Shown here: positions 31,305 to 42,090 of the stretch, one piece after another | Position numbering within the stretch: the stretch's first letter is position 1 | Layout: every line of letters starts with the position of its first letter | NCBI GenBank assembly: GCA_033032865.1 | Contig: JAWHQI010000099.1 | Location: 6,465,501 to 6,529,500 of the forward strand | DNA: 64,000 nucleotides | Origin: Dactylorhiza incarnata | Lineage: Eukaryota; Streptophyta; Magnoliopsida; Asparagales; Orchidaceae | Direction of reading: 5' to 3' | Notes under the pieces: model-generated | Database searches by the model: none | What the model was told of the DNA's origin: nothing | What the model saw: the letters and a program-made list of their open reading frames with translations, nothing else | Made by a program: the position numbers and the translations under genes

Positions 31305-32831
31305 TGTTGGAACAACCCTATTACTGATTTGGGCTAGGATCAAGTTGACCCCAATGTATAGTTAATGGGTCAAGAGTTTAGGCTGTTAGAACTCAAGAAA
31401 TCATTTAGGTTTTGCGTTCGACGAACTCCATACTGCGTTCGACGAACTCCACTCTGCGTTCGATGACATCACGCTCTCTGTGTTCGACGAACGGCTTGCT
31501 TCTATCTCAGCGTCTCAGCAGTTCAGCGATCGACGAATAGATTCTGTCTCAGCGGTCGACGTACAGACCCTGTCTTAGCGGTCGACGAAATTTGCTCAGC
31601 GGCTCAGCGGTCGACGAAATTATCCAGGCTCAGCGGTCGACGAATTCCTCAGTTCGACGAACTCAGTCTGCTTTCGACGAATATCTTCAGATCGACGAAC
31701 ACAGCTCTAAGGTCGATGAAATTTGTTGAGATCGACGAAAATTTCTCTACAGTAGATTTACTTCAGAAGATTATATTATTCATTCTCTGAACTCAGATCT
31801 CTTCAACAACGGCTCTTTTATATCAGATAAGTAAGGATAATATATTTCCTTTTATTATTTTAAGATTATAGTCGTTGACATTTCTTGGAAAAGGACATTT
31901 CATGGAAAAGGAAAGATATATACGGTATGTCAGATTTATGGTTCCCAGATATATTCATTCCTTAATTCAAGGGATTTGATTTTCAAATATTATCAAAATA
32001 AAAGGGAAGAACATATACAGTATCACTTCTCAGTTTTCACGACAGCAACATTATAGAACATATCAAGAATAACTGTACAGGAAGAGAAAGAAAAAAAGTA
32101 TAGGAAGAAAGAAAGAACAAAAGTTTATACAGATCATCTTCTTCTTCTTCCTCAAGCAGCACCTACTCAATCTCATTGAGAACATCATCAACACCGTCTC
32201 TCAGTCTCTGCTGCAAGATCAGATCTTCAAAAGAGCAACAAAAATCTGAAGAACTTATTCTTCCAGATTAATCAGCTACAGGAAGATCGTTTGATTCATG
32301 AGAAAGCTCCAGCTAATCAACTGTCAAACAATTTCATATCAGACAGAGGAGCTTTACAATATCAACATCCACTAGAGTCTTCTCTCAGCATATTGATAGA
32401 GAAGAACATCTAAGCCCCTTTCTATCCCCTCTTGTAAAGGGTTAAAACTCCCTTCAAAAGTTTACCTCTTGGTGGCAAGACACCTGACCAAAATATCCTA
32501 TTTGGTTTTTGGGCACCTTATCAAAAGCTCATTGGTGTTAGGACACCTGATCAAAAATCCTAGTAGATTCCTACCAAGGGTGGTAGAAGAGTAGACGTAC
32601 ACAGGTTTATTGGGGAACTACTATAGCTCCTTGTGTCCTCTGTGATTGCTTTACATTTCTGTGCTTGTGCTGAGCTGATTTGTTTCTATTTAGTTTTCAT
32701 AAATCACTCTATACACATATATATATATATATCACTATTTTAATTCCGCTATAAAACTAAGGGAAATTTTTTAATACTCTATTCACCCCCCCCCCCTCTA
32801 GAGTTAATTTAAGATCTAACCTCCACTTTCA
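31305..32831 (+). repeat. 5' LTR of element E
   Basis: Begins TGTTGGAACAACCC and ends CTCCACTTTCA. It carries a TTCGACGAA/CTCAGCGG array (31413-31745), repeated ACCTGATCAAAA blocks, an AT run (about 32715-32732, roughly half the length of the one in the 3' LTR) and a 14-C run before TCTAGAG near 32785. Confidence 0.92.
31413..31745 (+). repeat. LTR E 5' copy: TTCGACGAA/CTCAGCGG array
   Basis: Some 18 sites of GTTCGACGAA, GGTCGACGAA or GATCGACGAA, several directly preceded by CTCAGCG. The corresponding 3' LTR array lies at 39143-39425 and lacks some units (for example the TTTGCTCAGCGGCTCAGCGG part). Confidence 0.83.
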
Positions 32832-32833
32832 AT

Positions 32834-32847
32834 TGGTATCAGAGGGA
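32834..32847 (+). other. primer-binding site of element E
   Basis: TGGTATCAGAGGGAGG two bases after the LTR end, an iMet-type site. Confidence 0.9.
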
Positions 32848-32943
32848 GGTTGATTTTTATAGGCTAACACCTGAATCACAAATATCAATTAGATCTTAAA
32901 TTCTTTCAGAGTTTTTATTTTATTTATTTTTGTTTAAAAACTC

Positions 32944-33966
32944 ATGGCACAAAACAAAGAGTATTCAAGCACAAGACCTCCTATGTGCAATCTAAATAAG
33001 TTTGCACTATGGAAAGCATGGATTAGGTTATATATGAACTCTATTGATGAAGAAATATTAAATGTTATTTTGACAGGACCTCCTACTCCCTCAGCATCAA
33101 CAAGTACTGATGCAGCAGGAAATAACATTGTTGTCCCACCTTTTGAGTGGACAGATGCTCAAAAGAAGCAAAGGAGTGCTGATGCAAAAGCCATGAACAT
33201 TCTGGCTCAAACAATGTCTGATGACATTTTTCAGAGAGTGGTGGAATGCACTTCTGCAAGAGAGATATGGACTTCTCTCAACAATATGGTTGAAGGATTT
33301 GCTAATAAAGAAGGGACAGAAGATCACATCTCATCTCTATATGAGAATTTTAAGAAAGGATAAGTTGAAACAGTTGTTGATATGTACAATAGGCTCAGCC
33401 TCATAATTAATGAGCTGAAATCTTTGGACAAAGTGATTTCAATCACTGAGATCAATGACAAGATCCTAATGTGCTTCCCCAGCACATGGGACTCTAGGAT
33501 CTGGCCTATCAAGGAAGCCAGAAGCCTCAATGAGATTACTACTGAGACATTGTTAGGCAAGCTCAAATCCTATGAGCAGCTTGTCAAATCCAGAGAAGCT
33601 GAATATTCCACTTCATCTCTAGCAACAAAGAAGGAAAAGAACATTGCCTTCAAAGCTACAGAAGAAGAAGGAGAGACTCTTGACAATGAGAAGTTGATGA
33701 GTCTACTTGCCCAAAGATTCTACAAGATGACAAGAAAAGACTTCAGGAGAAAGTCATCCAGGAGCTATGGAAAACCAAGGTATGACAAAGCTCCATCTAA
33801 AGAAGTTATATGTTTTGGTTGCAGGAAACCAGGACACATTGTACCTGACTGTCCAGAGAATCAAAAAAGAAGGACAAGAAGGAAAAGAGAAAAGAAAAAG
33901 AAGAAAGAAGACACTCCAGCAAGTCTTCCTCCCACAAACACAAAAAGAAGGGAAGAGGATTTGTAG
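32944..33966 (+). pseudogene. Sirevirus E gag, capsid and first zinc knuckle, one in-frame stop
   Basis: The start MAQNKEYSSTRPPMCNLNKF (32944) is followed by the UBN2-type region (LWKAWIRLYMNSIDEEIL, CTSAREIWTSLNNM). A TAA at 33361-33363 interrupts the frame, which then continues with DMYNRLSLIINELKSLDK and TLLGKLKSYEQLVKS. A CCHC knuckle, CFGCRKPGHIVPDC, lies at about 33811-33852, followed by a lysine/arginine-rich tail. A frameshift before 33960 moves the rest of gag to another frame. Confidence 0.85.
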
Positions 33967-34995
33967 CTGAAACCTGGAGTGAAACAGAATCAGAATATTC
34001 ATCCAGTTCTTTTGAAGATGAAGAAAAATCAAAAGAAATTGACCAATGCTTGATGGCCATTTATGACTCAAGCAGTGAGTCAGGAAATGCATCATCATCC
34101 AGTGATGATGAGGATAATGAAGAAGAAAAGAACTTTTGTATGATTGTTATCAATTCCTCAGCAAACAACTCAGATGAAGAAGAATCAGAATCAGAAGCTG
34201 ACAATGATACAGATCAGGTAATATCAAATTTTGATTTCAATTCAGTTGAATTCAAAGATGAATTCAAGGTTCTTTGCTTAGACTTAATAAAATCTGAGAA
34301 GGAAATAATCACTCTCAGAAATAAGCTTGCTGAAATGAACCAATTAAGTGTAGAAAATGCTAATCTTAAGAAAGATTTGGCTGCCTCTAGAGAACATATT
34401 ATTCTCATTGAGAATAAACTTTCTGAGGCTAAGACATTTGAAGAATCCCTAAATGGGAGAAGCATCAAACTGATGGACATTACAAGAACAGTAAATGCCA
34501 GATTAAGTGGCAAACTAGGCTTGGGTGCTTCATCAAGTGAGCCACCTATGATTAAGAAAAACATACTGTCTACACCTATAAAATTCATTTCTGCTAAGAG
34601 CAAGGAGGTTGTAGATGTAAATAAAAACATTTCAAGTAAGGTGTTAAGAATAAAGGAATTCAGCAGAATTTGTCGAACGAAGCTCGACGAAATTAGATGA
34701 ACTCATCGAACGGAGATCGACAAACTCTGTAGACAGATTTCCTATATAGTTATTATTCGAACGACGCTCGACAAAAGCACATCCATTCGTCGAACGACGA
34801 TCGACGAACTCAGCCCAGTTCGTCGAACAGAAAATATACAACAAATATGAACAATTCTTATTCTTCACATACTCTCAATCCTTTCACTGAATGGATAATA
34901 CCTCCAAGGAAATATCATCCACAAGGTTATAAGGACCAACCTGAAATGTCTTTTATTTCAAATTTTTGTGGTGATACAAAAAGACCCAAGGTAGT
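33967..34995 (+). pseudogene. Sirevirus E gag, acidic/coiled-coil C-terminal part containing the TTCGTCGAACG array
   Basis: This continues gag in a second frame: serine- and glutamate-rich sequence with FEDEEKSKEIDQC, then a coiled-coil-like heptad region (about 34240-34450, IKSEKEIITLRNKLAEMNQ). From 34660 the coding DNA itself contains TTCGTCGAACG/CTCGACGAA sites, which translate as RTKLDEIR and SIRRTTIDEL. A TGA at 34698-34700 and later stops break the frame. The element's gag appears to end with VWVKNN followed by TAG near 34995, matching FWAPKDN (A) and VWLPKMK (F). Confidence 0.7.
34660..34830 (+). repeat. internal TTCGTCGAACG/CTCGACGAA array inside element E gag
   Basis: At least eight sites related to the LTR motif (TTTGTCGAACG, GCTCGACGAA, CATCGAACGG, ATTCGAACGACG, CATTCGTCGAACGACGA, GTTCGTCGAACAG) lie within 170 bp in a region that is otherwise protein-coding in this lineage. 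The peptide repeats RRTxxDE accordingly. Confidence 0.8.
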
Positions 34996-35040
34996 CTGGG
35001 TAAAAAACAACTAGTTTATTTTTCTGTTTTGCAGGTACAC

Positions 35041-36402
35041 AGCTATCCAAGAATAAAACAATAATGGTACTTGGATAGTGGATGTTTAAAGCACATGACA
35101 GGAAATAAGGCCAATCTGAACAACTACAAGGCAAAGCTTGGACCAAAAGTGATATTTGGAGACTCCAACTGTGGACAAACAAAAGGATATGGAAAAGTCA
35201 AGGTTGGAGAAGTCACCTTCAAAGAGGTAGCTTATGTCAAGGGACTGAAACACAACCTCAACAGCATAAGCCAATTATGTGATGAAGGGTATCAGGTAAC
35301 TTTTAATAAATCAAAATGCCTTATTAAGTCTTCTGATAATATTACTGTTTTATCAGGTATTAGGCAAGGAAATATCTATTTAGTAAATTTCAACTCATCA
35401 AAATCAGAAATCTATTTATTTAATCAATTAAGCAAACCTAGTGAACTTTGGCATAAGAGATTAGGACATGTAAATCTTAGGACCATTGCTAAATTATCTA
35501 AGGACAATCTTGTTAGAGGATTACCTTCTGGTTCATATAAGAAGGAAGGTCTTTGTAGGGCATGTCAACTAAGCAAGCAAACTAAAAACAGTTTTAAATC
35601 ATTATCTAAAAGTGATTCACCTAGAATCTTATACTTGCTACATATGGACCTTTTTGGACCAATAGCAACAAAGAGTTTAGGGGGGAAGTCATACACTCTA
35701 GTTATTGTATATGACTTCTCTAGATTCACTTGGTTGTTCTTTTTGAGAGAAAAGTCAGATAACTTTAAAGTTCTTACAGACTTTCTTAAGAGCATTTAGA
35801 TTGAGTATTCTACTCAGATTGCATTGATCAGAAGTGATCATGGCACTGAGTTTGAGTCTCTTCTCATGCAAGAATTCTGTGAGAAGGAAGGTATCAGGCA
35901 TTGCTTCTCAGCTCCTAGAACTCCTCAACAAAATGGGGTAGTTGAAAGGAAAAATAGAACCCTAATTGAATCAGCAACAACATTACTTGCAGATGCTAAT
36001 TTGCCCCTATCTTTTTGGGCAGAGGCTGTTAGCACAGCAAATTATGTGTTGAATAGGAGTTTGATACATAAACTTAAGGGTAAGACTCCCTATGAGTTAC
36101 TTAAAGGGAAGGAACCTAAAGTTAACTATTTTAGAACATTTGGTTGTAAATGTCTTGTTCACAATAATGACAAAAAATACCTTAGGAAATTTGAACCAAA
36201 ATCTGAAGAAGGAATTTTCTTAGGCTATTCATTAATCAGCAAAGCATATAGGATATTTAACAAATCCTCTTTTAAAATTGAAGAATCTATGCATGTTTCT
36301 TTTGATGAAACTAACATGTTTTACAAGGAGAAGAATTCTTCTACCAAAGAAAACCTGCATGTACCTACACTCTGTGAGCAGCTAGATCAATTAGCTCTAT
36401 AG
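35041..36402 (+). pseudogene. Sirevirus E protease and integrase
   Basis: The protease begins after a pyrimidine run and TTTTGCAG/GT at about 35035, in a frame different from gag. A TAA precedes WYLDSGCLKHMTG (active-site DSG). The GAG-pre-integrase segment includes ELWHKRLGHVNLRTIAKLS and CRACQLSKQ (HHCC zinc site). The integrase core shows D in HMDLFGPIATKS, D in IRSDHGTEFES and E in NGVVERKNRTLIES, so all three catalytic residues are intact. A TAG at 35797-35799 splits the core and a TAG at 36400-36402 ends the frame. Otherwise the sequence is well conserved. Confidence 0.88.
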
Positions 36403-38199
36403 AAGGAAGGATCTCTAAATCATGTACAGCAAGATGGTGAAGAATGTGATGAAGAAATCAGTGAAACTATAACTGAAAAGGAAGCATTAAGTAACATTCC
36501 ACAAGAGGAATTAATTACAAATAATGTTGATCCCAATATGCTTGTTAATTATGTCCATATTAAAGATCACCCCAGATCTCAAATAATTGGAGACATATCA
36601 ATTGGTGTCCAAACAAGGCATCAAGCTAATCAGAATATGATGCACACTTGTTTTCTCTCTCATATTGAACCTCAATCCCTACAAGATGCAAAACAAGATC
36701 CCAACTCGATCATTGCTATGCAAGAGGAGCTCAATCAGTTTGAGACAAACAAAGTTTGGGAATTGGTTCCTAGACCAAAGAATCATCCAGTCATTAAAAC
36801 TAAATGGGTCTACAGGAACAAGCTAGATGCAGATGGCACTATTGTGAGAAACAAAGCTAGACTAGTAGCTCAAGGATACTCACAGGAAGAAGGAATAAAT
36901 TATGATCAGACTTTTGCACCAGTTGCAAGGTTAGAAGCAATCAGGATCTTCCTTGCATTTGCTGCATTTAAGAAGTTCAAGGTATATCAAATGGATTGAA
37001 GAGTGCATTTTTGAATGGAGAAATCAAAGAAGAAGTCTATGTGGAACAACCACCAGGTTTCATCTCTCCAACTCACTCTTCCTACGTATTTAAGCTTAAT
37101 AAAGCTCTCTATGGTCTTAAACAAGCTCCCAGAGCATGGTTTGAGACCTTAGCTAATTTGCTTTTAGAGAATAAATTCTGTAGAGGCATAGTAAACAACC
37201 TTATTTTTCAGGATACATAAAAATCAAACTTTACTAGTTCAAATATATGTAGATGACATAATTTTTGGCTCTACTGATTCAAATTTATGCAAAAGATTTT
37301 CTAATCTAATGCAATCTAAATTTGAAATGAGTAGTACGGGTGAACTATCTTACTTCCTTGGTCTTCAAGTGAAGCAAACTCCAAATGGAATCTTCATATC
37401 CCAATCTATGTATGCTAAGGAATTAGTGAAAAGATTTGGTATGTCTGATTCTTCCACCGTGAAAACACCCATGCCCTCTAATGCTGTTGTTGATAATGAT
37501 GAATCAGGGAAACCTATTGATCAAAAGGTATATAGAGCAATTGTTGGCTCTTTACTTTATTTAACAACAAGTAGGCCTGATGTAATATTTGCTACTTGTA
37601 TTTGTGCTAGGTTCCAAGTTAACCCCAAAGAATCTCACCTAATTTTATTAAAAAGAATTTTGAGATATATAACGGGTTGTCCAAATCTAGGACTTTGGTA
37701 TCCAACAGCATCTGAATTTGAATTAACTGGATTCTCAGATTCAGATTATGCTGGATGCAGAGTAGATAGGAAAAGCACATCAGGAACTTGTCAGTTTCTT
37801 GGTGATAGGCTTGTGTCTTGGTTTTGTAAGAAATAAACATCTGTGTCTACATCAACAGCTGAAGCTGAGTATATAGCTGCAGGCAGTTGCAGCTCACAGA
37901 TATTGTGGATACAAAATCAGCTCCTGGACTATGGTGTCAACTTAAATAATTCAATTATATTTTGTGGCAATACTAGTGCAATATCTATAACACAAAATTC
38001 AGTTCTCCATAGTTGGACTAAACATATAGAAATTAGGCACCACTTTATCAGGGATAATGTGGATAAAAATAAAATTTGCGTACAATTCATCTCTACTGAT
38101 TTACAAAGGGCTGATATTTTCACCAAACCCTTGGATGAAAAGAAATATATCTTATTTATAAATCAGCTAGGAATGATAGATGGAGATTCAATCAATTAA
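36403..38199 (+). pseudogene. Sirevirus E reverse transcriptase and RNase H
   Basis: The reverse transcriptase copies element RNA into DNA. Visible blocks are [91 protein letters not shown] and the catalytic YVDDIIFGS (about 37245). Frameshifts are present near 36985 (after KVYQMD) and 37205. RNase H carries FSDSDYAGCRVDRKSTSG, a TAA at 37834-37836, TSTAEAEYIAAGSC, and the end KHIEIRHHFIRDNV...IFTKPL. The protein ends at 38199. The frame breaks make this copy non-functional. Confidence 0.9.
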
Positions 38200-39016
38200 A
38201 AAAATTAAATCTTCTATTTACCCTCCATTCCCTTCAATATCAATCTAAGTTTTTCTGATTATCTGAATGCCTACAGAATTGCTTCTCTTTCTAGTTCCCT
38301 TTGCACTTGATCTACATTTCATTTTGCAGGAACAATATCAATATAAAGATTGTATCCTTCCCTACCTCCTCAAAAGTCCCTTCTTCTGGGGGCCTAGCTC
38401 CAGGTCTTCCTGAAACTAGGCAGGGGGAGATGTATTGAAGAAGCTCTCTTTTTGTCAGGGGGAGATACTTTCCTTTTTGACAGGGGGAGTTATTTTCTGA
38501 AGATGCTCAAGCTTCAAGAGGAAATGCTGATAAAGAAGCATGCTCTCAGGGGGAGATGTTCTATAAACTAGGCAAGGGGAGAAAGCTGAAGAAGCTCCAG
38601 TCTCAGGGGGAGATGCTCTCAGGCCAACATATTTTATCAAGAGGAAATGATGCATGAATAAGCTGCATAGATTGCAATTTCAGATACAGCTTTTGATATA
38701 GAAGTTAAAGCAGATATCAAATTCAGATCATAAAGCTACAGTTCAGATCAAATTCAGAAAGCTGAAATATAGCAGATACAGTTCAGACAATTTCAGAATT
38801 CAGAATTCAGAAAGCAGAATTCAGAGAAAATAAAAGGTTCTGATTGTGTGTTTTTATCAGTTTTATTTTTATTGAAATGTTTCAGAACTCAGAGTATTAT
38901 TTATTTTATATCTAATGAAATATTTAAAATATATCAGATATATATATATGCTCTGCTGTTTTTGTTTGTTTTCAATTTTATTGTCACATAGTGTCCTAAC
39001 CCAAATAGGGGGAGAA
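38200..39016 (+). other. 3' tail of element E with multiple polypurine-like tracts
   Basis: There is no coding region beyond RNase H. CAGGGGGAGAT or a close relative occurs at least five times between 38415 and 38620 (for example 38419, 38456, 38482, 38548, 38605). A final tract, ATAGGGGGAGAA, directly precedes the LTR at 39017. An unrelated direct repeat, TTCAGA-rich sequence, occupies 38680-38900. Multiple polypurine tracts upstream of the 3' LTR are a known Sirevirus trait. Confidence 0.75.
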
Positions 39017-40390
39017 TGTTGGAACAACCCTATTACTGATTTGGGCTAGGATCACTATATGCTGGCTAGGATCAAGTTGAACCCAATGTATAGTCAATGG
39101 GTCAAGAGCTTAGGCTGTTAGAACTCAAGAAATCATTCAGGTTCTGCGTTCGACGAACTCCATACTGCGTTCGACGAACTCCACTCTGCGTTCGACGAAC
39201 GGCATGCTCTCTCCGTTAGACGAACGGGTTGCTTCTATCTCAGCGGATCAGCGTCTCAACAGTTCAGCGGTCGACGAACAGATTCTATCTCAGCGGTCGA
39301 CAAACAGACCCCGTCTCAGCGGTCGACGAATTCCTCAGTTCGACGAACTCAGTCTGCGTTCGACGAATATCTTCAGATCGACGAACACAGCTCTGAGGCC
39401 GACGAAATTTGTTTAGATCGACGAAAATTTCTCTACAGCAGATTTACTTCAGAAGATTATATTATTCATTCTCTGAACTCAGATCTCTTCAGCAACGGCT
39501 CTTTTATATCAGATAAGTAAGGATAATATATTTGGTTTTATTATTTCAAGATTATAGTCGTTGACATTTCTCGGAAAAGAACATTTCATGGAAAAGGAAA
39601 GAGATATACGGCGTGTCAGATTTATGGTTCCCAGATATATTCATTCCTTAATTCAAGGGATTTGATTTTCAAATATTATCAAAAGAAAAGGGAAGAAGAT
39701 ATACAGTATCACTTCTCAGTTTTCACGACAGCAACATTACAGAACATATCAAGAATAACTGTACAAGAAGAGAAAGAAAAAAAAAGATATAGGAAGAAAG
39801 AAAGAACAAAAGTTTATACAAATCATCTTCTTCTTCTTCCTCAAGCAGCACCTACTCAATCTCACTGAAAACATCATCAACACCATCTCTCAGTCTCTGC
39901 TGCAAGATCTGATCTTCAAAAGAGCAACAAAAATATGAAGAACTTATTCTTCCAGATTAATCAGCTACAGGAAGATCATTTGATTCAAGAGAAAGCTCCA
40001 GCTAATCAACTGTCAAACAATTTCATATCAGACAGAGGAGCTTTACAATATCAACATCCACTAGAGTCTTCTCTCAGCATATTGACAGAGAAGAAAATCT
40101 AAACCCCTCTTGTAAAGGGTTAAAACTCCCTTCAAAAGTTTACCTCTTGGTGGCAAGACGCCTGATCAAAAAATCCTGTTTGGTTTTTGGGCACCTTATC
40201 AAAAGCTCATTGGTGTTAGGACACCTGATCAAAAATCCTAGTGGATTCCTACCAAGGGTGGTAGAAGAGTAGACGTACCCATGTTTATTGGGGAACTATT
40301 ATAGCTTTTTGTGTCCTCTGTGATTGCTTTACTTTTCTGTGCTTGTGTTGTGCTGATTTGTTTCTATTTAGTTTTCATAAATCACTCTAT

Positions 40391-40435
<45 letters not shown>

Positions 40436-40525
40436 TATTTTAATTCCGCTATAAAACTAAGGGAAAAGTTTTAATACTCTATTCACCCCCTCTAGAGTTA
40501 ATTTAAGATCTAACCTCCACTTTCA
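39017..40525 (+). repeat. 3' LTR of element E
   Basis: Matches the 5' LTR. It has an additional CTATATGCTGGCTAGGATC piece near 39054, a shorter motif array, and a longer (AT)n run at about 40395-40432. The C-run before TCTAGAG is reduced to five C. Confidence 0.92.
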
Positions 40526-41005
40526 AAGTGCCACCATTGTGGTAAGGCAGGGCATTGGAGGAGGAACTGTCCCCTCTGTCTAGAAGATCTGCAAAAGCAG
40601 AAGGGAAGTGTGACTTCTGCTTCAGGTATTTTTGTTAAAGATATAAACCTTTTTGCTCCTTCATCTTGGGTATTGGATACCGGATGTTGTTCTCACATTT
40701 GTACGAACGTGCAGGAACTAACAAGAAGAAGAATGCTGGGTAAAGGAGAGGTAGACCTGCACGTTGGAAATGGAGCAAGAGTTGCTGCCGTTGCCGTAGG
40801 ATTGTACTGTCTTTCCTTGCCCACTAGGCTTATTATAGAACTTGATAATTATTATTTTGTTCCTGCTATAACTAGAAACATCATTTCTATTTCATGTTTG
40901 GACATGATTGGTTTCTCTTTTATTATAAAGAACAATTGTTGTTCTATTTATAAGAATGATGTTTTTATGGCGTTGCCCAATTATTTAATGGTGTATATGT
41001 TTTGA
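40526..41005 (+). pseudogene. Element D gag zinc knuckle and protease
   Basis: Directly after element E, D's frame resumes with KCHHCGKAGHWRRNC (CCHC knuckle, RNA binding). The protease follows with SSWVLDTGCCSHICTN (active site DTG, about 40669) and LPTRLIIELDNYYFVPAITRN, with the usual NIISISCLD. The frame ends at 41003-41005. The TSD adds five bases, but the join can still be read back to D's gag linker. Confidence 0.87.
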
Positions 41006-41049
41006 ACTTAGACCATCTGATCTATAATATAGAAAATACTAAAAGACTA

Positions 41050-42090
41050 AAAACAAATGACTAGAATCCTACGTACATTTGGCATTATCGTTTAGGCCAT
41101 ATAAACGAGAAACGCATATCCAAGCTCCATAGAGATGGACTACTGGACTCATTTGATTATGAATCATTTGAAAGATACAAGTCATGTTTGTTAGGCAAGA
41201 TGACGAAAGCCCCTTTCATTAGTTGTAGTGAGAGGGCTGATGATCTCTTGGGTATAATACATAGTGATGTATGCGGACCAATGAGTTCTATGGCTAGAGG
41301 TGGGTACTACTACTTTGTTACATTTACTGATGATTTCAGTAGATACGGATACGTGTTTCTTATGAAGAACAAATCTGAAACCTTTGAAAAGTTCAAAGAG
41401 TTTAAAAATGAAGTAGAGAACCAACTGGGAAAGAGGATAAAAGCACTCTGATCTGATCGAGGTGGCGAATATCTGAGTCATGAGTTTCGTGATCATCTGA
41501 GAGAGTGTGGTATTGTATCACATCTCACTCCGCCCGGAACACCACAACATAATGGTGTGTCTGAGAGGAGGAATCGTACTTTGTTAGACATGGTACGGTC
41601 GATGATGAGTCATGCAGAATTGCCCGTTTCCTTTTGGAGATTTTCTTTAGAGACTGCTGCTTTCACATTAAATCGTGCTCCACCGAAAATGGTTCTACAG
41701 ACACCATATGACATATGGACTGGGAAGCATCCTAGTATGTCTTTTATTAGGATTTGGGGCTGTGAGGCATACGCGCGACGTCAAATGCCTGACAAGCTGG
41801 AACCCAAGTCGGATAAGTGTTATCATGTGGGATATCCTAGGGAAACCAAAGGGTATTACTTCTACCTACCGTCCGAGGGCAAAGTGTTTGTCGCAAGGAC
41901 TGGCGTCTTTTTGGAGAAAGAGTTCTTATCCAGAAAGACTGCAAAGGTGGAACTTGAGGAAGTTCAAGAACCACAAACAATAGTTGAACAGATTTTAGAA
42001 CCTGGGCAAGGACTACAAGTTGTTGTAGCTAGAGAGCCTGCTCAAAAAACACAAGTCTTGCATAGATCTGATAGACCAAGATTTTAGCCT
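41050..42090 (+). pseudogene. Element D integrase
   Basis: The GAG-pre-integrase segment (WHYRLGHINEKRISKLHRDG, about 41083) and zinc-site remnants precede the core. The catalytic residues are visible: D in IIHSDVCGPMSS, D in SDRGGEYLSHEF and E in HNGVSERRNRTLLDM. A TGA at 41449-41451 stands just before SDRGGEY where arginine is expected. The C-terminal part continues through CEAYARRQMPDKLEPKSDKC to HRSDRPRF, with a stop at about 42087. It inserts element cDNA in active relatives; this copy is broken. Confidence 0.88.

Larger units (their letters stand above)
31305..40525 (+). mobile_element. Ty1/copia Sirevirus element E, full length
   Basis: LTRs 31305-32831 (1,527 bp) and 39017-40525 (1,509 bp) flank a 6.2-kb interior with primer site, gag, protease, integrase, reverse transcriptase and RNase H, followed by a 0.8-kb tail with several purine tracts. 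The perfect duplication AAGTG marks its insertion into D. RNase H and RT sequences (FLGDRLVSW, TAEAEYIAAGSC) are typical Sirevirus. The copy has in-frame stops and frameshifts, so it is not autonomous now, but the domains are complete in order. Confidence 0.93.

Noticed and set aside
38200..39016. An envelope-like ORF downstream of RNase H in Sirevirus E.
   Set aside because: Some Sireviruses have one, but here every frame is short and the region consists of purine tracts and AT-rich repeats.
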